From: Superficieibacter electus | GTDB taxonomy: Bacteria; Pseudomonadota; Gammaproteobacteria; Enterobacterales; Enterobacteriaceae | Length of the DNA: 64,000 bases | NCBI RefSeq assembly: GCF_002915575.1 | Contig: NZ_PQGD01000021.1 | Span: 32,186 to 96,185 of the forward strand | Direction: 5' to 3' | Part shown: positions 1 through 10,134 of the stretch, piece after piece | Numbering within the stretch: the first letter of the stretch is position 1 | Layout of the letters: each line of letters opens with the position of its first letter | The notes under the pieces: model-generated | What the model was told of the DNA's origin: nothing | Seen by the model: only the letters and a program-made list of their open reading frames with translations | The model's database searches: none | Program-made: the position numbers and the translations under genes

Positions 1-726
1 CAGGCGCATCCCAATCCGCAGCCGGTTGATAAATACTGAGGCGACGCGGGTACGTTCACTGGCGACAGCGGTCTCTTTTTCAACAATCGAAGCCATAGTG
101 ACCAGCTGATTTTTATCCGCGTATGGCAATCCCTCCGCCCGCCCTTCCCAGGCTTTATCAATGGCGGCCACCATTTTCGTGTGGGCCCGCGTAAGCAGCG
201 CCACATCGCTGGTATTGGCGGTGTACATCCAGGTATCGGGCCAGAACCAGCCCTCGACCCAGTCAGGATTTTCCAGTTTCAGTGCTGCAGCTACGCTTGC
301 GTAGCTATCATCTTTCAGCGTGTGCTTAATGTACGGTGCATCACGAAGCTGGCGCAGATAATCGCTGACGCGCATACCTTCGACGAAGCGCAGCGGGAAC
401 TGCGCCTCTTTACCGCTTTCCAGCAGCTTTAGCATATCGCGCACGGTCATCTGTGGCGTAAAACGGTAGGTCCCCGCTTTAAAGTGGGAAAGATCGGGTT
501 CAAGACGCAACAGCCACTGGAAGACGCGTGGACGATTAATGATTTTCTCGTTATAAAGTTGCTCGCCCAGTGCCAGCCGACCGGTACCTGCTTTAAGCGT
601 AAAGATGGTTTCATCTTTGATGAGCAGAGTACTGTCGGCAAGATGGCGGACTTTCCATAGACCTGCGCCTGCGGCAATACCCAGCACAACGAGTAACAGA
701 AGGACAAAACGTAACATTTTCTTCAT
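1..726 (-). CDS. mltG: Endolytic murein transglycosylase MltG, partial (N-terminal 242 codons)
   Basis: Inner-membrane lytic transglycosylase that cleaves nascent glycan strands and so sets their length. The frame opens at 726 (start MKKMLRFV) with a short cytoplasmic tail and one hydrophobic segment at about residues 5-23. It then runs open to position 1, so the C-terminal part of the YceG/MltG catalytic domain lies outside the window. The family is about 340 residues long, so roughly 100 are missing. The gene starts 8 bases after the pabC stop, as in E. coli, and is probably cotranscribed with it. Identification rests on strong resemblance to E. coli YceG and on gene order. Confidence 0.93.
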   Translation of the reverse strand, partial: MKKMLRFVLLLLVVLGIAAGAGLWKVRHLADSTLLIKDETIFTLKAGTGRLALGEQLYNEKIINRPRVFQWLLRLEPDLSHFKAGTYRFTPQMTVRDMLKLLESGKEAQFPLRFVEGMRVSDYLRQLRDAPYIKHTLKDDSYASVAAALKLENPDWVEGWFWPDTWMYTANTSDVALLTRAHTKMVAAIDKAWEGRAEGLPYADKNQLVTMASIVEKETAVASERTRVASVFINRLRIGMRL

Positions 727-734
727 GATGTAGT

Positions 735-1538
735 TTATGGCTCACAAAGGGGGGCTAAAAAATGATAAAGCTCGCGAGATGACCAGACATGCTCATTCCA
801 GCGGCGGACTGGCACCAGTGGCATCAGCGCATTGCAAATAATCACCTCATCGGCACCAGCCAGGGCTATTTCCTGACACTGTACTTCGCGCACCCGCCAC
901 GGGGAGGCACTCAAATGATTTAAACAGTGTTGACGCATGATCCCCGCCACACCTGCGTTTTCAAGTTGCGGTGTAAAAACCGTCTGTCGCTGACGCCAGA
1001 ATATATTGGCGGCACAGCATTCCGTTAACCACCCATCGCTGTCAAGCACCAGCGCTTCATCTGCGTTTGTTTGTTCAAGATGCATGCGGATAAGAACTTG
1101 CTCAAGTCGATTCAGATGCTTAATACCCGCAAGATGAGGATTGCGACCGAGTCGTACCGGGCTGAGCGTCAGCGTAATACCCTCGCTACGCCAGCGCGAA
1201 AAATGGGCCGGATAGTCTGAAACTGATAGCATTCGCGTTGGAGTGAGGCAAGCCGTCGGACTATAACCACGTCCGCCACCGCCACGGCTGAGCACAACTT
1301 TAAGAACGCCCTCACCTTTTGCGGCAGCAAGTTGTTGCATTTCGGTGGTGAGAATATCCCAGCTTTCAAAGGGTATATGCAGGCGCTCACAGGCGGCACG
1401 CAGGCGCTGGACATGAGCCTCTAAAAGCGCAATCCGACCCGTGGCGATTCTGGCTGTCGTAAAACAACCGTCGCCGAATTGAGTGGCTCTGTCTGCTGCC
1501 GCTAACGTGTTCTGTTGACAGCCATTAATCAAGAACAT
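735..1538 (-). CDS. pabC: Aminodeoxychorismate lyase
   Basis: PLP-dependent fold-type IV enzyme that converts 4-amino-4-deoxychorismate to p-aminobenzoate and pyruvate in folate synthesis. It has 267 residues against 269 in E. coli. The PLP lysine is expected at Lys140 in the AGIKHLNR context, which matches the modified lysine of E. coli PabC. It lies between fabF and mltG as in E. coli. A terminator-like hairpin separates it from fabF, so it may have its own promoter or depend on read-through. Confidence 0.95.
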   Translation of the reverse strand: MFLINGCQQNTLAAADRATQFGDGCFTTARIATGRIALLEAHVQRLRAACERLHIPFESWDILTTEMQQLAAAKGEGVLKVVLSRGGGGRGYSPTACLTPTRMLSVSDYPAHFSRWRSEGITLTLSPVRLGRNPHLAGIKHLNRLEQVLIRMHLEQTNADEALVLDSDGWLTECCAANIFWRQRQTVFTPQLENAGVAGIMRQHCLNHLSASPWRVREVQCQEIALAGADEVIICNALMPLVPVRRWNEHVWSSRELYHFLAPLCEP

Positions 1539-1606
1539 AGTGGCTCCTTAATGGGCAGACAGTTTGGCAGGATGACTGGCGCAGGACAAGCGGAGAAAAC
1601 TGAATT

Positions 1607-1634
1607 GAAAAGGCCCACCGAAGCGGGCCTTTAA
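1607..1634 (-). terminator. Rho-independent terminator after fabF
   Basis: On the minus strand AAAGGCCCGC, loop TTCG, then the complementary arm ends in a short T run. It is placed directly downstream of the fabF stop at 1653. The TTCG tetraloop and GC-rich stem are typical of intrinsic terminators. Confidence 0.7.
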
Positions 1635-1652
1635 ACGAAGTCGCTAACGCAA

Positions 1653-2936
<1,284 letters not shown>

Positions 2937-2939
2937 TCA

Positions 2940-2957
2940 GGCGGTCGAATGACCGCC
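2940..2957 (-). terminator. Hairpin between acpP and fabF (attenuator-like)
   Basis: Perfect inverted repeat GGCGGTC-GAAT-GACCGCC followed on the minus strand by TGAGTTTTA. It lies 14 bases past the acpP stop and before fabF. It is probably a partial terminator that keeps acpP mRNA in excess over fabF. Confidence 0.6.
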
Positions 2958-2970
2958 TGGAGATGTTCAC

Positions 2971-3207
2971 TTATGCCTGGTGGCCGTTGATATAATCAAT
3001 GGCAGCCTGAACGGTAGTGATTTTCTCAGCTTCTTCGTCCGGAATCTCAGTATCAAACTCTTCTTCCAGAGCCATTACCAGCTCAACGGTGTCAAGAGAA
3101 TCTGCGCCCAGGTCTTCAACGAAAGAAGCATTATTGGTCACTTCTTCCTGCTTAACGCCCAGCTGCTCGCCGATAATTTTCTTAACGCGTTCTTCGATAG
3201 TGCTCAT
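2971..3207 (-). CDS. acpP: Acyl carrier protein
   Basis: Small acidic carrier that holds growing acyl chains on 4'-phosphopantetheine. It has 78 residues and reads as nearly identical to E. coli AcpP. The phosphopantetheine site is Ser37 in the GADSLDTVE motif at the start of helix II. It lies between fabG and fabF. The 210-base gap upstream to fabG leaves room for the separate strong acpP promoter known from E. coli. Confidence 0.99.
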
Positions 3208-3417
3208 ACTCTTAAATTTCCTATCAAAACTCGCTTTCGCGATGGTTTTCGTAGTGTATAAAATGTTGAAAAATTTGCAACTAAATCCCGGCAGTTCTTA
3301 CCACGATTTTACGCTATTTTGCGGGTGAACCCCTCAATAACGCAAACTATTTTGCACCAGTTTATGCTTAAAAACGTGCGGTTTGCGCGGTTCCTGAGCA
3401 TTCCGGGTGCATCGTGG

Positions 3418-4152
3418 TTAAACCATGTACATTCCGCCGTTGACGTGCAGGGTTTCACCAGAGATGTAACCTGCTTCGTCAGAAGCTAAAAATGCAACCG
3501 CGCTGGCGATCTCTTTTGCATCACCAAGACGACCCGCCGGAACTTGCGCCAGAATACCCGCACGCTGCTCGTCAGAGAGCGCGCGCGTCATGTCCGTTTC
3601 AATAAAGCCCGGAGCAACAACGTTTACAGTAATACCACGCGACGCCACTTCACGCGCCAGCGATTTACTGAAGCCGATCAACCCTGCTTTTGCCGCAGCA
3701 TAGTTGGCCTGGCCAGCATTTCCCATAGTCCCAACAACAGAACCAATGGTAATGATACGCCCATGACGCTTTTTCATCATAGCGCGCAATACGGCTTTTG
3801 ACAGACGGAAAACCGATGACAGATTGGTTTCCAGGATGTCATTCCATTCGTCTTCTTTCATGCGCATTAACAGGTTATCACGCGTAATGCCGGCATTATT
3901 CACCAGAATGTCGACTTCGCCAAACTCTGCGCGAATATTTTCCAGAACGGATTCGATAGATGCCGGATCGGTCACATTCAGCATCAGGCCTTTTCCGTTG
4001 CTACCCAGATAGTCGCTGATAGCCTGCGCGCCATTCTCACTGGTGGCGGTGCCAATCACTTTTGCGCCGCGAGCAACAAGCGTTTCTGCAATCGCGCGAC
4101 CAATGCCGCGGCTTGCGCCCGTTAACAGTGCGATTTTTCCTTCAAAACTCAT
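3418..4152 (-). CDS. fabG: 3-oxoacyl-ACP reductase
   Basis: NADPH-dependent short-chain dehydrogenase that reduces 3-oxoacyl-ACP. It has 244 residues from the MSFEGK start at 4152, which is preceded by AGAGGAA. An upstream in-frame ATG at 4176 would overlap fabD and add eight unlikely residues. The Rossmann glycine motif TGASRGIGRAIA is near the N-terminus, and the catalytic Ser, Tyr and Lys sit in IGSVVGTMGNAGQANYAAAK. The gene follows fabD by 13 bases, so the two are cotranscribed. Confidence 0.98.
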   Translation of the reverse strand: MSFEGKIALLTGASRGIGRAIAETLVARGAKVIGTATSENGAQAISDYLGSNGKGLMLNVTDPASIESVLENIRAEFGEVDILVNNAGITRDNLLMRMKEDEWNDILETNLSSVFRLSKAVLRAMMKKRHGRIITIGSVVGTMGNAGQANYAAAKAGLIGFSKSLAREVASRGITVNVVAPGFIETDMTRALSDEQRAGILAQVPAGRLGDAKEIASAVAFLASDEAGYISGETLHVNGGMYMV

Positions 4153-4165
4153 GGTATTCCTCTTT

Positions 4166-5095
4166 TTATTGTGCAATCGCCGCTGACAGTGCGTCCGGCT
4201 CGTTAAGCGCCGATGCAGTCAGGGTGTCAACAATACGTTTGGTCAGGCCGGTTAATACTTTACCTGGACCGACTTCATAGAGATGCTCAACGCCCTCTGA
4301 AGCCATAAATTCTACGCTCCTGGTCCACTGAACCGGGCTATACAGCTGGCGTACCAGCGCGTCGCGGATAGCGTCTGGCGCGGTTTCGCATTTTACATCA
4401 ACGTTGTTAACGACAGGCACGGACGGCGCGTTAAAGGTGATGTTTTTCAGTTCGACCGCCAGCTTTTCAGCCGCTGGTTTCATCAATGCACAGTGGGACG
4501 GCACGCTAACCGGCAGCGGCAATGCGCGTTTAGCACCCGCAGCTTTACAGGCAGCACCGGCACGCTCAACAGCGTCTTTATGCCCGGCAATCACTACCTG
4601 CCCGGGAGAGTTGTAGTTGACCGGAGAAACCACTTCACCCTGAGCAGATTCTTCACAGGCTTTAGCGATAGCGGCATCATCAAGGCCGATGATGGCAGAC
4701 ATCGCCCCAGTTCCGGCCGGTACAGCTTCCTGCATAAACTTGCCGCGCAGCTCGACCAGACGCACCGCGTCGGCGAAATCAATAACACCGGCACACACCA
4801 GCGCCGAGTATTCACCGAGGCTGTGTCCGGCCATCAGAGCCGGCGTTTTGCCGCCCTGCTGCTGCCACGCGCGATACAGCGCAACAGAAGCCGCCAGCAG
4901 CGCAGGCTGCGTCTGCCACGTTTTGTTCAGTTCTTCCGCCGGCCCCTGCTGGGTCAGCGCCCAGAGATCGTAACCGAGTGCCGCAGAGGCTTCACGAAAT
5001 GTCTCTTCAATAACCGGGTGAGCAGCGGCCATATCAGCCAGCATCCCAACGGTCTGCGAACCCTGACCCGGAAAAACGAATGCAAATTGCGTCAT
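4166..5095 (-). CDS. fabD: Malonyl-CoA:ACP transacylase
   Basis: Transfers malonyl from CoA to ACP, which supplies the elongation unit for fatty acid synthesis. It has 309 residues, as in E. coli. The nucleophile is Ser92 in GHSLGEYSAL, the catalytic His is in the VPSHCALM stretch, and the N-terminal FPGQGSQ motif is present. It lies 15 bases downstream of fabH. Confidence 0.98.
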   Translation of the reverse strand: MTQFAFVFPGQGSQTVGMLADMAAAHPVIEETFREASAALGYDLWALTQQGPAEELNKTWQTQPALLAASVALYRAWQQQGGKTPALMAGHSLGEYSALVCAGVIDFADAVRLVELRGKFMQEAVPAGTGAMSAIIGLDDAAIAKACEESAQGEVVSPVNYNSPGQVVIAGHKDAVERAGAACKAAGAKRALPLPVSVPSHCALMKPAAEKLAVELKNITFNAPSVPVVNNVDVKCETAPDAIRDALVRQLYSPVQWTRSVEFMASEGVEHLYEVGPGKVLTGLTKRIVDTLTASALNEPDALSAAIAQ

Positions 5096-5110
5096 GTTAT
5101 TATCCTTATT

Positions 5111-6064
5111 TCAGAAACGAACCAGCGCCGAGCCCCAGGTGAATCCGCCGCCGAAGGCTTCCAGCAGGACCAGTTGTCCGGCCTTAATGCGACCATCGCG
5201 CACCGCTTCATCCAGCGCGCAGGGTACCGATGCCGCAGACGTGTTGCCGTGACGGTCAAGCGTCACCACCACGTTGTCCATCGACATCCCCAGCTTCTTC
5301 GCCGTAGCGCTGATGATGCGCAGATTCGCCTGATGCGGCACCAGCCAGTCAAGCTGCGAGCGGTCGAGATTATTCGCTTCCAGCGTCTCATCAACAATGT
5401 GCGCCAGTTCCGTGACCGCGACCTTAAAGACCTCATTGCCGGTCATCGTCAGATATGTTGAATTCTCCGGATGCACGCGATCCAGATTCGGCAGCGTTAA
5501 TAGCTCGCCGTAGCGGCCATCGGCATGAAGATGGGTAGAAATAATCCCCTGCTCTTCCGACGCGCTAAGTACCACGGCCCCTGCACCATCACCAAAGATG
5601 ATGATCGTACCGCGATCGGTGGGATCGCAGGTGCGCGCCAGTACGTCGGAGCCAATCACCAGCGCATGTTTCACCGCACCCGACTTCACATATTGGTCCG
5701 CTACGCTTAGTGCATAGGTAAACCCTGCACACGCTGCACCAATATCAAATGCCGGACAGCCTTTAATTTCCAGCATGTTCTGGATCTGGCAGGCCGCACT
5801 GGGAAAGGCATGGGTTGCTGAGGTGGTAGCAACAATAATCAGTTCGATCTGCTCGGCATTAACGCCCGCCATGTCCAGCGCACGTTTAGCGGCTTCAAAG
5901 CCCATTGTCGCAACCGTTTCATTCGGCCCGGCGATACGGCGTTCACGAATACCTGTACGAGTGACAATCCACTCATCAGACGTGTCGACCATTTTTTCCA
6001 GATCGGCGTTGGTTCGCACTTGTTCGGGCAGATAGCTGCCGGTACCCATAATCTTCGTATGCAT
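5111..6064 (-). CDS. fabH: 3-oxoacyl-ACP synthase III (KAS III)
   Basis: Starts fatty acid synthesis by condensing acetyl-CoA with malonyl-ACP. It has 317 residues. The Cys-His-Asn triad is present: Cys112 in GAACAGF, His in VPHQANLRI (near 244) and Asn in RHGNTSAAS (near 274). The gene begins only 6 bases after the plsX stop, so translation is probably coupled. Confidence 0.98.
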   Translation of the reverse strand: MHTKIMGTGSYLPEQVRTNADLEKMVDTSDEWIVTRTGIRERRIAGPNETVATMGFEAAKRALDMAGVNAEQIELIIVATTSATHAFPSAACQIQNMLEIKGCPAFDIGAACAGFTYALSVADQYVKSGAVKHALVIGSDVLARTCDPTDRGTIIIFGDGAGAVVLSASEEQGIISTHLHADGRYGELLTLPNLDRVHPENSTYLTMTGNEVFKVAVTELAHIVDETLEANNLDRSQLDWLVPHQANLRIISATAKKLGMSMDNVVVTLDRHGNTSAASVPCALDEAVRDGRIKAGQLVLLEAFGGGFTWGSALVRF

Positions 6065-6070
6065 GTAAGC

Positions 6071-7105
6071 TCAGTCACTTTTTGCTAATACAGATTCCAG
6101 GCGAGCGGCAATCCGCTGAGGGACTTGTCGCTGCACCGCCTGCACTGCCTGTTCAATCGCCACGCTAAACGCGCGCTGATTGGCCGCACCATGACTCTTA
6201 ATCACCGTGCCGCGTAATCCTAACAGACAGGCACCATTATACTGGTCGGGGTTGAGGTGACTGAATCGCCTTGTCAGGCTTTTTTGTAACCAGTGTTTTA
6301 ATAACCACAGCCACCACGACCGTTTTTTACCTTCGCCCTGCGACTTCAGCAGCGAAAGAAACATCCTTACAACACCTTCCATGGTCTTTAATGTGACATT
6401 GCCTGTAAATCCGTCACAGACCAGAACATCGGTTTTGCCGGTCAACAGTTCATTGGCTTCAAGATAACCAATATAGTTGATTGAGGGCACGTTCTTTAGC
6501 CGTTCAGACGCCTGGCGGATGCTATCGAGGCCTTTGACCTCTTCTTCACCAATATTGAGCAACGCCACGCGAGGTTGCGTGATGCCAATGACATCTTCTG
6601 CCAGAACAGCCCCCATCACGGCAAACTGCACCAGCATTTTGCTGTCACAGTCTACGTTAGCACCCAGATCGAGCACCACCGTTTTTCCCTTCTGCTGGTG
6701 AGGAAGAATCGTCACCAGCGCCGGACGCTCAATGCCGTCAATCGGCTTGAGCAATAATTTCGCCAGCCCCATCAGCGCACCGGTATTGCCCGCACTTACG
6801 CAGGCTTCGGCACGTCCTTCTTTCACCAGCTCCAGCGCAATACGCATTGAGCTGCCCCGGCTGTTACGCACAGCCTGTGAGGGGCGGGCATCACTGGCAA
6901 TAACTGACTGCGCAGGAATAACCTGCAGACGCGAACGTTGTTCAAAGTCAGCTCTGGCAAGTAATGGCGTGATAGCGTCGGGATCGCCGACCAGGAGGAG
7001 TGTGAGTTGCGAATTAGAATTCAGTGCCTGCAAAGCTGCAGGCACTGTCACGGAAGGGCCAAAATCGCCCCCCATGACATCTAACGCCAGGGTTAGATGA
7101 GTCAA
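6071..7105 (-). CDS. plsX: Phosphate acyltransferase PlsX
   Basis: Makes acyl-phosphate from acyl-ACP, a link between fatty acid and phospholipid synthesis. The start chosen is TTG at 7105 ([17 protein letters not shown]), because this is where the E. coli protein begins. An in-frame GTG at 7171 would add 22 residues without family support. The C-terminus ends ESVLAKSD, giving 344 residues, about 12-15 shorter than the E. coli and Salmonella proteins. The missing tail lies beyond the conserved core, so activity is probably intact. Confidence 0.93.
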   Translation of the reverse strand: MTHLTLALDVMGGDFGPSVTVPAALQALNSNSQLTLLLVGDPDAITPLLARADFEQRSRLQVIPAQSVIASDARPSQAVRNSRGSSMRIALELVKEGRAEACVSAGNTGALMGLAKLLLKPIDGIERPALVTILPHQQKGKTVVLDLGANVDCDSKMLVQFAVMGAVLAEDVIGITQPRVALLNIGEEEVKGLDSIRQASERLKNVPSINYIGYLEANELLTGKTDVLVCDGFTGNVTLKTMEGVVRMFLSLLKSQGEGKKRSWWLWLLKHWLQKSLTRRFSHLNPDQYNGACLLGLRGTVIKSHGAANQRAFSVAIEQAVQAVQRQVPQRIAARLESVLAKSD

Positions 7106-7228
7106 GGTATCGTCGCTGCCCGGTTTGGTTATCCCCGCTGACACGGGGAATTCCTCACTAAGCGTCACCACGCTTTTACTCGTCGATTTTCACGCTATAG
7201 TGCGCGAAAGCCGTTGAGTATCGCGTGA

Positions 7229-7414
<186 letters not shown>

Positions 7415-7453
7415 TTAATTACGGCTTCTCCCCGCGCTCGCGGGAAACACCTA

Positions 7454-7987
<534 letters not shown>

Positions 7988-8118
7988 TTAACTTTGTAAC
8001 GTCATAGAGTCAAAGAAAAAGGCAACCTGAGGATGCCTTTTGCCAATAATTCGCACACATTGCGGCCTTTAGTTTAAAATGAGGTCATCCGATACGCTAT
8101 ATCTGAATGAAAAAATAT

Positions 8119-8703
8119 ATGACCCGTCTTATTCTTGCTTCAACTTCGCCATGGCGGCGTATGCTGCTCGAAAAGCTTGGCCTCGCCTTTGAATGTGCCG
8201 CGCCGGATACCGATGAAACGCCCCAGTCCGGTGAAACGCCGCGCCATCTGGTGCTGCGTCTGGCCCAGGCTAAAGCCCAGTCGCTGGCCGGGCGTTTTCC
8301 AGAGCATTTGATTATTGGTTCGGATCAGGTATGCGTCCTGAACGGTGAAATCGCCGGCAAACCGTTGACCGAAGAAAAAGCCCGCCAGCAGTTGATGCAG
8401 GCCAGTGGAAATATCGTCACCTTTTATACCGGGCTGGCGCTTTATAATTCGGCGACGGGGCATTTACAAACTGAATGTGAGCCGTTTGATGTTCACTTTC
8501 GCCATCTGAGCGAACAGGAAATAGGCGACTATTTACGCAAAGAAAACCCACTTCAGTGCGCCGGCAGTTTTAAAAGTGAAGGACTGGGGATTGCGCTGTT
8601 TGAGCGGCTTGAAGGACGCGATCCTAATGCGCTGGTGGGGCTGCCGCTGATAGCGCTGTGTCAGATGCTGCGCCGGGAAGAGATGAATCCGCTTTTGGGA
8701 TAA
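8119..8703 (+). CDS. yceF: Maf-family nucleotide pyrophosphatase YceF
   Basis: House-cleaning nucleoside triphosphate pyrophosphatase; the E. coli YceF subtype prefers 7-methyl-GTP. It has 194 residues from the ATG at 8119, which matches the E. coli N-terminus ([13 protein letters not shown]). An ATG at 8107 would add four residues. Family motifs are ASTSPWRR at the N-terminus, IIGSDQVC in the middle and [12 protein letters not shown] near the end. It is divergent from the yceD operon and converges on the rluC side as in E. coli. Confidence 0.94.
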   Translation: MTRLILASTSPWRRMLLEKLGLAFECAAPDTDETPQSGETPRHLVLRLAQAKAQSLAGRFPEHLIIGSDQVCVLNGEIAGKPLTEEKARQQLMQASGNIVTFYTGLALYNSATGHLQTECEPFDVHFRHLSEQEIGDYLRKENPLQCAGSFKSEGLGIALFERLEGRDPNALVGLPLIALCQMLRREEMNPLLG

Positions 8704-8747
8704 CGTGTCTGGAACAGAAGACCATCTCTGACAACGTAATGCAATAT

Positions 8748-8842
8748 GCCGGATGGCGGCTACGCCTTATCCGGCCTACATTCGCGACATATCAGGAACT
8801 TACACCACATCGTAGGCCCGGTAAGCGCAGTGCCACCAGGCA
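8748..8842. repeat. REP pair (BIME) downstream of yceF
   Basis: Two inverted REP-type units. The first (8748-8779) has the form GCCGGATGGCGG...CCTTATCCGGCCTAC. The second (8812-8842) is the reverse complement of the CCTGGTGGC...CTTACCGGGCCTAC type. Each unit can form its own hairpin. They sit between the convergent yceF and the broken rluC copy, the usual place for such elements. Confidence 0.85.
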
Positions 8843-8872
8843 GAACGACGCAGGCCTGGTTCGCGTTACGCA

Positions 8873-9164
8873 ACACCTGCAGGCACCGCTTCAGCTCGTC
8901 ATCCAGCGGTGCTTCAATGCGCAACACCTCCCTGGTTCACGGGTGGGTAAACTTCAGCGCCGCCACGTGGAGGAAAAGACGGCTTAGACCGATTCCCGCC
9001 AGTTGCTTATCAAACTCGCGGTCGCCGTAGCGATCGTCAAAGGCAATCGGATGCCCGGCATATAACGTATGCACGCGGATCTGATGGGTGCGTCCCTTTC
9101 TGCATACCTTTATCACGCAACTGCTCATGCAATGAACGCAACGCCGAGCATTTTATCAGCAGCA
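8873..9164 (-). pseudogene. Degraded rluC 3' fragment
   Basis: On the minus strand this stretch encodes recognisable RluC sequence (RTHQIRVHT.YAGHPIAFDD, then FLHVAALKFTHP). It aligns to the C-terminal third of the intact rluC at 17990-18943, at roughly three-quarters to four-fifths base identity by eye. There is an internal deletion of about 190 bases, joining sequence equivalent to about 18230 with sequence equivalent to about 18421. The normal stop is lost and upstream similarity fades past 9164. It is a non-functional relic of either the original or an incoming rluC, and marks the left edge of the island. Confidence 0.88.
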
Positions 9165-9208
9165 GGATAAGGTTCCATGGCTGGATAAAGGGCTGAAACC
9201 TTAATAAG

Positions 9209-9234
9209 CGCCCCTCAGCTTGAGCTGAGGGGCG
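9209..9234 (-). terminator. Terminator at the end of the island operon
   Basis: Perfect stem CGCCCCTCAG with loop CTTGAG and arm CTGAGGGGCG, 5 bases past the stop of the TauE-type permease. On the minus strand it is followed by CTTATTAA, a weak T tract. Confidence 0.65.
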
Positions 9235-9238
9235 TCAC

Positions 9239-10024
9239 TCAGGCGAGGGCCATCAGACTGGTGATCAACATATTGCCGCCGACAAACAGCAGCACCAGAT
9301 ACACAATCCGCAGGAAGGTTTCCTTTCTGATGCGCTGCAAGAAGGCCATGCCGAGGAAGAAGCCAATCGCCGCCATTGGGAAACCAATTGTCAGCGCGCT
9401 GCCCAGATGCGCCGTAAACGCGCCATTACGGTACTGGTTGAAGGCATTCCAGGTGTTAAATACTACCCACACCATATTCATGGTGTTACGAAACTTCTCT
9501 TTCTCCCTCACCGCTTCAATGGTGTAGACGGTGATCAGCGGCCCGCCAATGGTAAAGGCTCCATGAACAATGCCGCCCAGGATCAGGCAGCCGTAACGGA
9601 AGCTCTTTCTTGCCAGCGTGTCCGGCGCGTTAGTAGCCTCCACTTTTTTAAAGATGATAGGGTTGACGATATGCTTGTAGATATTCATCACCGCAATAAT
9701 CGTCACCATGGCACCAATGCAAATTTTCGCCACGTTGGGGCTGATGGTATAGAACAGATAGTTACCGATCAGGATGCCCGGCACGCAAAGCACGACGATT
9801 TTGCCGAGGTCGCGCCAGGAGATGTCGCGCCAGGTTTTGACCGCCAGAAAGTAGAGAAACGGCAGCGTAATCACCGTCCCGTAGGGCACCCCAACCGATG
9901 TGCCAAGCAACCCGTTCGTGACCGATGCTGCGATAACCGTACAACCAAAGCCCGTACATCCCTGTACAAAAAAGCCGACAATTTGCATCAGACCGACAAG
10001 GACAAAATCAAGATTAAAATTCAT
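9239..10024 (-). CDS. TauE/SafE-type sulfite/organosulfonate exporter
   Basis: Polytopic membrane protein of 261 residues with about eight hydrophobic segments. It carries the TauE/SafE family look: an N-terminal GCTGFGCTVIAAS-type re-entrant stretch and a second half beginning near GGIVHGAFTIGGPLI. This family exports sulfite, sulfoacetate or other C2/C3 sulfonates. It is the last gene of the unit led by the activase, 110 bases after the glycyl radical enzyme. In this context it most likely exports the end product: 3-hydroxypropanesulfonate if the enzyme is a dehydratase, or sulfite if it is a lyase. Confidence 0.82.
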   Translation of the reverse strand: MNFNLDFVLVGLMQIVGFFVQGCTGFGCTVIAASVTNGLLGTSVGVPYGTVITLPFLYFLAVKTWRDISWRDLGKIVVLCVPGILIGNYLFYTISPNVAKICIGAMVTIIAVMNIYKHIVNPIIFKKVEATNAPDTLARKSFRYGCLILGGIVHGAFTIGGPLITVYTIEAVREKEKFRNTMNMVWVVFNTWNAFNQYRNGAFTAHLGSALTIGFPMAAIGFFLGMAFLQRIRKETFLRIVYLVLLFVGGNMLITSLMALA

Positions 10025-10067
10025 TATATCCGCCCTGGAAAGCGCTTAAAGTTTGGCTACATTGCGA

Positions 10068-10090
10068 ATGTCCGGACCTACGCCGGACAT
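10068..10090. repeat. Hairpin between the glycyl radical enzyme and TauE genes
   Basis: Inverted repeat ATGTCCGG-N7-CCGGACAT with eight perfect pairs and no T run on either side. It may act as an mRNA processing or stability element that reduces permease expression relative to the enzyme. Confidence 0.5.
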
Positions 10091-10134
10091 GACCAGGCGA
10101 GCGCCATGCGCCCGCCCTGTTAGCAAGAAGAAGG

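Noticed and set aside
4493-5461. Long plus-strand frame (322 codons) opposite fabD and fabH
   Set aside because: Arg/His-rich antisense shadow of two certain genes.
8748-8842. CRISPR repeats
   Set aside because: Only two inverted REP units are present, with no direct repeats and no regular spacers.
8937-9128. Small minus-strand frame read as a separate RluC-like protein
   Set aside because: It is only the readable part of the decayed rluC fragment, lacks the catalytic Asp region and has a deletion, so it is annotated as a pseudogene.
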